Positions 36,136 through 43,771 of a stretch of 64,000 nucleotides of DNA are shown piece by piece. The DNA lies in the NCBI GenBank assembly GCA_014163555.1, contig JACJGO010000012.1:91152-155151 (forward strand), in the 5' to 3' direction. Every line of letters begins with the position of its first letter. The first letter of the stretch is position 1. Source of the DNA: Flavisolibacter longurius (GTDB lineage: Bacteria; Bacteroidota; Bacteroidia; Chitinophagales; Chitinophagaceae). Position numbers and translations under genes: made by a program. The notes under the pieces were generated by a model, which made no database searches, was not told the DNA's origin, and saw nothing but the letters and a program-made list of their open reading frames with translations.

Positions 36136-37275
36136 TTAAAACACCTGGCGGATGGCTGCTTTTAAAAAAGGTAGGGTGGGTAGCGAGGAAATAATCCCAA
36201 CCTCTGTAGGTAGCGTGGAAGCGTTGTTTAAAAATGCAAGCACGGGCTGCGGTTTGTTTTTTTGGAACAACTGTGAAAATATTGCGGCACCCTCCAGTTT
36301 ATTTTGCCGCAGCACTTCCAGTAGTACGCTGTCGTAAAAATGAAAACGCTTTGCCGATGTTTCAACCTGCGGGTGCTTTCCCTGAATCAACTGTTCAACG
36401 ATCTTCTTGCTGTGTTGCTGAATAAAATAAAACGTATACCCACTGGAGCCTTTGGTTTGCCCGCCGGCGGTGCCGATGTTTATAATATTGTTTTCACCCC
36501 GCGGAAAGGGGTAATTGGTCATGGGAATAATGCCAAACTCCGATTCGGTCACCTGGTATGCCTCCAGTTTTAGATAATGCTCTATGTATGCCTTCAATTC
36601 TTCAGCATATTCTTCTTGCGGTAAAAGAGAAGGCGTAAACAACGTGTATTCCACCAGTGCTTTGGTAGGCGAAACCGGAAGTACATAACAAAATGTAGTG
36701 CCTCGTTTTTGCGAAACCCGAAAGTCCATGAGTGTAGCGGCTGCCGGGTCAAAAACGGGTTCTGGTGTTTCAATCATCCAGCCTTTAAAATGCTGCAGCA
36801 GCCACACATGTTTTTTGCCAAGCGCCGGCTTTTGAGGCGGAATGCTGTTAAAAACATAGTGTGCCGTGTAGGCGGTCCCGTTAACAACAACACCAGTATT
36901 ATTTCCGGGAATAAAAGACTCTACGCTTCCCTGCAAAAACGTAACATTTGAAAAAGTCTTCAGGGCATCCATGCAATACCGGTAAAAATCAATTCCGCGA
37001 ATCATTTTATAACGGTAAGGATCAATGGTAAGTGCTTTTGAATACAAATCGCTGTGAAACCAGAGGGTGTCCCAGTGTTTGCAAACCACAGGCTCAAAAA
37101 GACCAGCCTCTTTTTCCCAGAAGCACCAGGTGCGATCGTTGTGATTCTTTGAGGCGTTGTCCACCAGGAGAATCCGTTTTTCCTGCAGTGCTGCTTGATG
37201 CACCATGTGCACGGCCAGGCTGAGACCAGCACAGCCAGCTCCGGCAATAATGTAATCGTAATGGTTTTGCGGCAT
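36136..37275 (-). CDS. crtY: lycopene beta-cyclase (CrtY type)
   Basis: The 379-residue flavoprotein begins with a dinucleotide-binding fold, DYIIAGAGCAGLSLAVH, then NDRTWCFWEKEAG, characteristic of lycopene cyclases. The later segments RGTTFCYVLPVSPTKALVEYTLF and NIGTAGGQTKGSSGYTF also fit. It forms the beta-rings of carotenoids, pigments typical of this family of bacteria. No other carotenoid genes are nearby. A 690-base spacer with several hairpins lies upstream. Confidence 0.87.
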   Translation of the reverse strand: MPQNHYDYIIAGAGCAGLSLAVHMVHQAALQEKRILLVDNASKNHNDRTWCFWEKEAGLFEPVVCKHWDTLWFHSDLYSKALTIDPYRYKMIRGIDFYRYCMDALKTFSNVTFLQGSVESFIPGNNTGVVVNGTAYTAHYVFNSIPPQKPALGKKHVWLLQHFKGWMIETPEPVFDPAAATLMDFRVSQKRGTTFCYVLPVSPTKALVEYTLFTPSLLPQEEYAEELKAYIEHYLKLEAYQVTESEFGIIPMTNYPFPRGENNIINIGTAGGQTKGSSGYTFYFIQQHSKKIVEQLIQGKHPQVETSAKRFHFYDSVLLEVLRQNKLEGAAIFSQLFQKNKPQPVLAFLNNASTLPTEVGIISSLPTLPFLKAAIRQVF

Positions 37276-37963
37276 GGTGAATCAAAACAAGTTTCTACCC
37301 GTAAAGTTGCAGGAAGATAAAATGAAACAGGCAACTGTTGTTCAACAGCTAATGGAGGAAAGAAATAAAGCTGCCGCTAAGGCCTTACTCTTAGGGTAAA
37401 TTCAACATGATTATTCCGGATCAACAATCATTCATCAGGGCTTAAATTATTTTAAAAAATATCCGGAAACACTTGCAAAGAAAAATTTCGAAAGCTATGT
37501 TTGTTCCCGTTCGCAACACGATACAATCTGTTCGAACAAACTAACCAAATCCGTATTGAGAATGAAAAACACCCCGTCTGTTTCGCTACCGATTGCTTGT
37601 TTGTTTCCAATTCGATTTAGTTCCCGAAAATTTTAGTGATACGATATTTTGATGTGTTGCTCCGCAGCACATACACCTCTTTTTTAGGCGTTGAGGATGG
37701 ACCCTTGGTTTCTACCAGGGGTTAACTTTTTGACCATGATTTATTGGGTTTTAGATGGATGGACAGGACTTATTCCTGAACACTTCTTCTTTGCTTTTTG
37801 ATGAACTCTTTTTCTGCGAAGTAGAATAAAGTCTAAGGCCATTCGAATTAAAAGGCAAAATATGGCATCGTAAGAAAAGTCGCCACTTCAATGACGAAAA
37901 TGCCAATGGAAAAAAATGCCTTCAAACAATCTCCCAATATCGCAATATCTTAATACCTCACTA
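37276..37963. other. long intergenic region with several hairpins, no credible gene
   Basis: The 688-base spacer is upstream of crtY and downstream of mce. It holds a 9-bp stem with TCC loop (37652-37660 with 37664-37672), a 9-bp stem with TTCT loop (37701-37709 with 37714-37722, each with one G:U), and GTTTGTTC/GAACAAAC arms (37499-37506 and 37534-37541). On the minus strand, short open stretches such as KEVYVLRSNTSKYRITKIFGN could be remnants of a gene. It could encode a structured RNA or a long regulated leader. Confidence 0.45.
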
Positions 37964-37966
37964 TCA
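37927..37966. repeat. 8-base periodic tract at the end of mce
   Basis: The bases split into CAATCTCC, CAATATCG, CAATATCT, TAATACCT, CACTATCA. The tract runs into the stop codon of mce. No clear inverted partner nearby. Confidence 0.5.
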
Positions 37967-38371
37967 TTTCCCCCGGTCTTTCTGGCAAAGTTCAATCAGC
38001 ACACTGTTGGTGCTTTTTGGATGAAGAAAACAAACCAGTTTGTTGTCAGCCCCTTTCTTAGGAGTTTCGTTGAGGAGAATAAATCCTTCCGCTTTCAACC
38101 GCTGCATTTCCGCAGCAATGTCGACCACTTCAAACGCTATATGGTGAATGCCTTCGCCTTTTTTCTCGATGTATTTACTGATAACGCCTTCTGCTGTTGT
38201 GGATTCCAGCAATTCAATTTTGGTTTCACCTCTTTGAAAAAACGCCGTGTTCACCGCTTCGCTTTCTACGGTCTCTGTTTTATAACAAGGTGTGTTCAAC
38301 AGTTTTTCAAACAAGGGTACCGATTGTGAAAGTGACTTCACGGCAATTCCAATGTGTTCAACGTTCAGCAT
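37964..38371 (-). CDS. mce: methylmalonyl-CoA epimerase
   Basis: Start is ATG 38371 (MLNVEHIGIAVKSL), which fits the family; the longer in-frame reading runs into the divergent gene. The 135-residue glyoxalase-fold enzyme interconverts the two epimers of methylmalonyl-CoA in the propionate/succinate route. Metal-site segments are VEHIGIAV, TKIELLEST, GEGIHHIAFEV and SVLIELCQ. It is divergent from the cysteine desulfurase gene with a 100-base gap. Confidence 0.9.
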   Translation of the reverse strand: MLNVEHIGIAVKSLSQSVPLFEKLLNTPCYKTETVESEAVNTAFFQRGETKIELLESTTAEGVISKYIEKKGEGIHHIAFEVVDIAAEMQRLKAEGFILLNETPKKGADNKLVCFLHPKSTNSVLIELCQKDRGK

Positions 38372-38435
38372 GCAATAGAATTTGGGTAAAATTAGTGGCT
38401 GTGTCAAATCATCGGTGCAAAAGACCTGCAAGGGG

Positions 38436-38443
38436 TACCTTTG
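38436..38443 (+). promoter_or_regulatory. -7 element of the cysteine desulfurase gene
   Basis: TACCTTTG is an exact TAnnTTTG word. It would start transcription near 38450, leaving about 20 bases before ATG 38471. This argues for that start over ATG 38456. Confidence 0.5.
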
Positions 38444-38470
38444 TGGTTTACCGGAATGAAACAAGAATCT

Positions 38471-39634
38471 ATGCTTCGGTTTCCCATTTACCTCGATCAC
38501 AATGCCACCACACCCTGCGATCCAAGGGTGGTGGAAGCCATGTTGCCTTTTTTTACCCAGCAATTTGGAAACGCGGCCAGTCGTCACCATCCCTTTGGCT
38601 GGCAGGCGGAAGAAGCCGTGGACAGGGCCAGAGAACAGGTGGCGGCCCTAGTAGGTGCGGAGCCCAACGAGATCATCTTTACCTCCGGTGCTACCGAAGG
38701 CGATAACCTTGCTATCAAAGGCGTTGCCGAAACCTATGCCGCCAAAGGTTCGCATATTATTACCTGCAACATCGAGCACAAAGCGGTGCTTGATGTGTGC
38801 AAGCACCTGGAAAAGCGTGGTGCTGACATTACCTATTTGCCGGTGAATACAGAAGGATTAGTCACCCCCGAACAGGTGGAAGCGGCCATTCGTCCCGATA
38901 CGGTGCTGATCGCCATTATGTATGCCAATAATGAGCTTGGAACTATTATGCCGGTGAAAGAAATCGGCGCCATTGCCCGCAAACAGGGTGTGCTGTTTTT
39001 TACCGATGCTACACAGGCAGTAGGAAAAATCAGCGTGGATGTAGCCCGGGATAATATTGACCTGCTTTCCCTGACAGCGCATAAACTGTACGGTCCGAAA
39101 GGTGTGGGAGCCCTCTATGTGCGGCGCCGCAATCCTCGGGTGAAACTGTCGGCACAACTGCATGGCGGTGGACACGAACGGGACATCCGGAGCGGTACGC
39201 TGAACGTTCCGGGCATTGTGGGATTGGGCAAGGCCTGTGAAATTGTCGGGCAGGAAATGGTTGGGGATGCAGAAAGATTAAGCGTTATGCGGGATCGGCT
39301 GGAAACGTCTCTTTTGCAACTGGAAGGAAGTTTTGTCAACGGTAGCCTTGAGCATCGCCTGCCGCATGTAGCCAATATTGGCTTTAAGGGCGTGGATAAT
39401 GAAGGCCTGCTCATGGGTATCAATAAAGAGATTGCCGTTTCGTCGGGTTCGGCATGCACCTCGGCTTCGCTGGAACCTTCTTATGTACTCAAGGCCTTGG
39501 GCCTGGGTGATGAAGTGGCCCGAAGTTCTCTTCGGTTCAGCCTGGGACGATTCACTACCAACGAAGAAATTGACTATACCATCCGCAAAGTAGGAGAGAC
39601 CGTAAAAGCGCTGCGGGAGCTTTCTTTTTCCTGA
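38471..39634 (+). CDS. iscS: cysteine desulfurase (NifS/IscS type)
   Basis: The PLP enzyme takes sulfur from cysteine for Fe-S clusters and other uses. Start ATG 38471 (MLRFPIYLDHNATTP) was preferred to ATG 38456, from the promoter position and the usual family N-terminus. The Schiff-base lysine is K205 in TAHKLYGPKG and the sulfur-carrying cysteine is C329 in SSGSACTSASLEP. The long SGSAC loop marks group I enzymes. An IscA-type gene follows 118 bases later, supporting Fe-S assembly. Confidence 0.92.
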   Translation: MLRFPIYLDHNATTPCDPRVVEAMLPFFTQQFGNAASRHHPFGWQAEEAVDRAREQVAALVGAEPNEIIFTSGATEGDNLAIKGVAETYAAKGSHIITCNIEHKAVLDVCKHLEKRGADITYLPVNTEGLVTPEQVEAAIRPDTVLIAIMYANNELGTIMPVKEIGAIARKQGVLFFTDATQAVGKISVDVARDNIDLLSLTAHKLYGPKGVGALYVRRRNPRVKLSAQLHGGGHERDIRSGTLNVPGIVGLGKACEIVGQEMVGDAERLSVMRDRLETSLLQLEGSFVNGSLEHRLPHVANIGFKGVDNEGLLMGINKEIAVSSGSACTSASLEPSYVLKALGLGDEVARSSLRFSLGRFTTNEEIDYTIRKVGETVKALRELSFS

Positions 39635-39725
39635 AATCGCTCAACAAACCTCACCGCTTCGTTAAAGCTTTGTCAGCAAATCGTCAAAAGACCCCGGCAA
39701 ACTGATACAGCCCGGCGCTTTGCGT

Positions 39726-39733
39726 TAAATTTG
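39726..39733 (+). promoter_or_regulatory. -7 element of the IscA-type gene
   Basis: TAAATTTG is an exact TAnnTTTG word 19 bases before the ATG at 39753. The gene therefore seems to have its own promoter. Confidence 0.5.
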
Positions 39734-39752
39734 TCATCTGAATTTTAGCACT

Positions 39753-40100
39753 ATGGTAGCAATGGACAATGCCATTCATGTAACGGATAAGGCAAGAGAA
39801 AAAATCAGGCAGTTGATGGAAGAAGCCGGTAAGTCCGATCCCTCTTATTTTTTGCGGGTAAGCGTTGTTGGCGGCGGCTGCTCAGGCTTAAGCTATAAAA
39901 TGGATTTCGACAATGAAAGCAAGCCTGCCGACCAGGTTTTTGAAGACCGGGGGATGAAAATCGTTACCGATCTGAAAAGTTTTCTTTACCTCGTGAATAC
40001 CGAACTGGATTTTTCGGATGGCTTAAATGGGAAAGGCTTTCATTTCAACAACCCCAACGCTAGCCGCACCTGCGCCTGCGGGGAAAGTTTCGCCGTATAA
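39753..40100 (+). CDS. iron-sulfur assembly accessory protein, HesB/IscA family
   Basis: This 115-residue protein has the three family cysteines: C43 in GGGCSGLSY, then C107 and C109 in the ending CACGESF. IscA-type proteins carry clusters or iron to target enzymes. The neighbouring cysteine desulfurase supports this. A strong terminator follows 28 bases after the stop. Confidence 0.92.
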   Translation: MVAMDNAIHVTDKAREKIRQLMEEAGKSDPSYFLRVSVVGGGCSGLSYKMDFDNESKPADQVFEDRGMKIVTDLKSFLYLVNTELDFSDGLNGKGFHFNNPNASRTCACGESFAV

Positions 40101-40128
40101 CGTCGATTTACAACTGTCAATAAGCAGG

Positions 40129-40158
40129 ACCGTTCAGTAAAGGCTGAACGGTTTTTTT
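40129..40158 (+). terminator. rho-independent terminator after the IscA-type gene
   Basis: A perfect 9-bp stem (40129-40137 with 40144-40152), 6-base loop, then seven T. Confidence 0.92.
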
Positions 40159-40340
40159 CTTCCTGTTGTTTTTTAACGCTGGAGAATTTGTATAGGAAAA
40201 AGGTTTGGAAAGAGCGATGGGAAAAAATTAACAGCGGGTAGGCATCCCGGTTAACCCTGTTTTCTGAGGCTATTTTTATGACTGTTTTAAAGGCAGCATT
40301 GCCTATTTTGCAGCCTCATCGAATTAACTGACACGTTTTC

Positions 40341-42764
40341 ATGTGGCCTATTTGTAAAAAAGAGCTCCGGCAGTTCTTCAGTTCCCTCACCGGTTATATT
40401 GCCATTATCGTATTCCTGCTGGTGAATGGGCTGGTGCTGTTTGTCCTGCGCAATAATATCCTTGAATCCGGCTATGCAACGCTGGACCAGTTTTTTTCCT
40501 TTGCCCCCTGGGTGCTGCTTTTCCTGGTGGCGGCCATTACGATGCGCAGCTTTTCCGACGAGTTTCGCAGCGGTACATTTGAGATTCTGCAAACACGTCC
40601 GGTCAGTAACGGGCAGATTGTAGCGGGCAAATTCTTTGGTGCTTTCCTGGTGGCCCTTGTAGCCCTGCTGCCTACCCTGGTGTATTATTTCACCATCAAC
40701 CACCTGGCGGCAACTACCGGTATCGATGCCGGTGCGGCCATTGGCTCCTACCTGGGCCTGGCACTGCTTACCGGTGTTTTTACGGCCATTGGCATTTGCG
40801 TGAGCAGCTTTACCACGAACTCAGTGGTGGCTTTCATCATCACCTTACTGGCTTCTATTCTTTTTTATTACGGATTTGATGCCATCAGTGAACTGGCCCT
40901 TTTTCAGAATGGCGCCGACTATTACATTGAAATGCTGGGCATCAACTTTCACTACCAAAGTATCAGCAAAGGCGTGATCGACTCCCGGGATGTGATTTAT
41001 TTTATCAGTGTCATCCTGTTCTTTCTTTTCCTGACCCGCATCCGCCTCTCCCGGGAAGCAAGGGCTGGAAATAATAAGGCGACTTCCATCAAATGGGTTG
41101 CTGCGCTGGCGGTACTTTTTGTGATCAATTTTCTGGCGGCCAGCTTTCACGGCCGGGCTGACCTGACGGAAGAAAAACGCTATTCATTAACCCAAACCAC
41201 CGAGGCGCTTACCGACAGCCTGCAGAACAATGTCTCTATCGATGTTTTTCTGAAAGGCGAATTTCCTTCCGGTTTCCGCAAACTAAGCGGCGCCACGCAG
41301 GAGTTTTTGTCGCTGTTAAAACAGACAGCACCTGACCGGATCAACTACCGCTTTGTTTCTCCTGAAGAAGAAGCCGGCAACGGCAAAACCTGGGGCGATT
41401 CGTTGCGGGCCATGGGCGTTGAACCTATCAACCTCACCGTGCAGGTGAAGGCAGGAGAGGAGAACCGAAATATTTTTCCTTATGCCTTACTGCATGCCGG
41501 TGGCAGAACAGAGATTGTAAACCTGTTTCAAAGCAGCAAGCGCAATATTTCGGTGGCAGAACTGAACAACGCCGAGGCAATGATGGAATACCAGTTTGCC
41601 AAAAGCCTGAACCGGGTCATCAACCCGCGGCGGGCTTCGGTGGCGTATGCTGTTGGTAACGGACAGCCCACCACTGGCGAAACCTATGACCTGCAACAGG
41701 TGGTTGGAAGCAACTATGATTTAAAAATATTGAACCTGAATGCACATCCCGTGATTCCCAAAGAAGCGGATGTTTTGTTGATGGTGAAGCCGCAAACCGG
41801 TTTCAGCGAAGCACAAAAGCTGAAGCTTGACCAATACGTTATGAACGGTGGCAAACTGCTCCTGTTTGTCGACAACCTGCATGCAGAGCAGGATAGCCTG
41901 AGTTATACCTCGGAGCTGATCGCCTACGACCGCAACCTGAACCTTGCTGACCTTCTTTTTAATTACGGCATCCGCATTAACCAGGACCTGGTGATGGACC
42001 TCCAGTGCGATTTTCTCCCGTTTGTAGTAGGGGGCACTCCTTCCAACCCGCAGTACGAATTTCTGCACTGGAACTACTATCCGCTGTTTGAATCGAAAGG
42101 AAACCATATCATCAATAAAAACCTTGGGTTGGTGGCTGGCCGTTTTGTCAATTCCATTGACACGGTGGAGGCTGAAGGCATTGCCAAAACGGTGCTGCTG
42201 CAAAGCTCTGCCAACTCGCGAACCATCAGCACCCCGGCGCTGATCAGTCCCAACGAAAACCGCAATACGCCCCAAGATGAACTTTTCCGCAAAAGCGGTA
42301 TTCCAGTGGCCCTTTTGCTGGAAGGAAAATTTTCATCCCTCTACCGCAATCGGGTTGGTGCTGCCCAGCGTGACAGTTTGCAGGCTTATGGTGGATTCAA
42401 GGAGGCAAACACCAATCCTACCAAAATGATTATCGTGGCCGACGGGGACATTGTACTGAACGATGTTTCCACTCAACAGGGACCTCTTCCAATGGGAATG
42501 AACCTGTTCACGTTGGGTTCGCAATACGAATACCAGTTTGCCAACCGCGATTTTCTGCTCAATTGCCTGGAATACCTTACCAGTAACACGGCCATCATCA
42601 GCACCCGAAATAAAGAAATTGTATTGCGCCTGTTGGATGCCAAAAAAGTAGAAGCGGAAAAAGGCAAATGGAGCCTCATCAATATCGTGCTGCCCATTTT
42701 GCTGGTCATTCTTTTCGGCGCTATTTACCAAAGAATTCGGCGCTATCGGGCCGCTTCCCTGTAA
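40341..42764 (+). CDS. gldFG: GldF-GldG fusion: gliding-motility ABC permease and auxiliary protein
   Basis: The 807-residue protein joins two gliding proteins. Residues 1 to about 235 are an ABC-2 permease like GldF (MWPICKKELRQFFSSLTGYIAII, then SFSDEFRSGTFEILQTRPVS) with six membrane segments. Residues from about 245 on match GldG: a membrane segment, FHGRADLTEEKRYSLTQTTEAL, a large periplasmic part, and a final membrane anchor. In Flavobacterium johnsoniae these are separate genes and work with the ATPase GldA, which is not in this window. The reading frame is continuous across the junction. Confidence 0.9.
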   Translation: MWPICKKELRQFFSSLTGYIAIIVFLLVNGLVLFVLRNNILESGYATLDQFFSFAPWVLLFLVAAITMRSFSDEFRSGTFEILQTRPVSNGQIVAGKFFGAFLVALVALLPTLVYYFTINHLAATTGIDAGAAIGSYLGLALLTGVFTAIGICVSSFTTNSVVAFIITLLASILFYYGFDAISELALFQNGADYYIEMLGINFHYQSISKGVIDSRDVIYFISVILFFLFLTRIRLSREARAGNNKATSIKWVAALAVLFVINFLAASFHGRADLTEEKRYSLTQTTEALTDSLQNNVSIDVFLKGEFPSGFRKLSGATQEFLSLLKQTAPDRINYRFVSPEEEAGNGKTWGDSLRAMGVEPINLTVQVKAGEENRNIFPYALLHAGGRTEIVNLFQSSKRNISVAELNNAEAMMEYQFAKSLNRVINPRRASVAYAVGNGQPTTGETYDLQQVVGSNYDLKILNLNAHPVIPKEADVLLMVKPQTGFSEAQKLKLDQYVMNGGKLLLFVDNLHAEQDSLSYTSELIAYDRNLNLADLLFNYGIRINQDLVMDLQCDFLPFVVGGTPSNPQYEFLHWNYYPLFESKGNHIINKNLGLVAGRFVNSIDTVEAEGIAKTVLLQSSANSRTISTPALISPNENRNTPQDELFRKSGIPVALLLEGKFSSLYRNRVGAAQRDSLQAYGGFKEANTNPTKMIIVADGDIVLNDVSTQQGPLPMGMNLFTLGSQYEYQFANRDFLLNCLEYLTSNTAIISTRNKEIVLRLLDAKKVEAEKGKWSLINIVLPILLVILFGAIYQRIRRYRAASL

Positions 42765-42805
42765 TTTCGCAGCCATTAGCACAATTTTTTTGAAAAGGCT
42801 TTTTC

Positions 42806-43762
42806 ATGACTGATCATCAACTTACCTACCTTGTTTTTGGCATTGTCCTCCTTATTTCCATTGTCATTGACATGGGTGTCTTCAGTAAGAAGGATGAAGA
42901 AGTGACCATTAAAAAGGCTTTGTACCAAAGCCTTTTCTGGATTGGTCTGGGATTGGCGTTTTTTGTGTTTGTCTGGTTTGTGGACGGGCAAAAACCGGCG
43001 CTGGAATACCTCAGTGCCTATCTGATGGAAAAAAGCCTCAGCATCGATAACATTTTTGTGTTTATCCTGATCTTTTCCTACTACCGCATCCGCAAAGACC
43101 ATGTGCCCCGGGCCCTGATGATCGGCATTCTGCTGGCGATTGTGTTCCGGGTGATCTTTATTACGCTGGGTGTGGTACTGGTACAAAAATTTGCCTGGAT
43201 CCTTTACATATTCGGGGCCTTCCTGGTTTACACCGGTATTAAAATATTTACCTCCAAGCAGGAAGAAGAATACGATCCGGCGAAAAGCCCGGTCTATAAA
43301 TTACTCAACCGTTTTTTCCCGATTGTGCACAAGGACATTAGCGGAAAGTTCACGGTGAAGATCGAAGGCAAGCGGTTTTACACCAATATGTTCGTGGTCA
43401 CAGTGCTGTTGGCCACTACCGATATCGTGTTTGCGCTGGACAGCATACCGGCGGTTTTTGCCATTTCGCAGGATCCCATGATCATTTACACCAGTAATAT
43501 TTTTGCCGTACTCGGTCTTCGTGCCCTGTTCTTTTTACTGCGCGGCGCTGTGGCTAAGTTCGAATACCTGCAGCAAGGCATTGCCATCGTGCTGGTATTC
43601 ATCGGGGCCAAAATGCTGGCCGAGCACTGGCTTCATGATATTTTGTCCAAGAACCAACTGGTGGTGATTTCACTCCTCGTGATTGTAGTTTGCCTGGTCG
43701 GGTCTATGTTGTATTCGCTGCAGGTCACCCGCCGACGGGAACGAAATAACGAGCTTCCTTAA
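42806..43762 (+). CDS. TerC/Alx family membrane protein
   Basis: The 318-residue protein has about nine membrane segments and the TerC acidic motifs EKSLSIDNIFVF and TTDIVFALDSIPAVFA. Members export or handle divalent metals such as manganese, helping metal loading of exported proteins. A charged cytosolic loop (TSKQEEEYDPAKSP) splits the bundle. It is followed after nine bases by the MurF-Alr gene, so the two are probably co-transcribed. Confidence 0.88.
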   Translation: MTDHQLTYLVFGIVLLISIVIDMGVFSKKDEEVTIKKALYQSLFWIGLGLAFFVFVWFVDGQKPALEYLSAYLMEKSLSIDNIFVFILIFSYYRIRKDHVPRALMIGILLAIVFRVIFITLGVVLVQKFAWILYIFGAFLVYTGIKIFTSKQEEEYDPAKSPVYKLLNRFFPIVHKDISGKFTVKIEGKRFYTNMFVVTVLLATTDIVFALDSIPAVFAISQDPMIIYTSNIFAVLGLRALFFLLRGAVAKFEYLQQGIAIVLVFIGAKMLAEHWLHDILSKNQLVVISLLVIVVCLVGSMLYSLQVTRRRERNNELP

Positions 43763-43771
43763 CTTCAACCT

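Noticed and set aside
38372..38590. 73-residue N-terminal extension of methylmalonyl-CoA epimerase
   Set aside because: It overlaps the divergent cysteine desulfurase and its promoter and has no family similarity.
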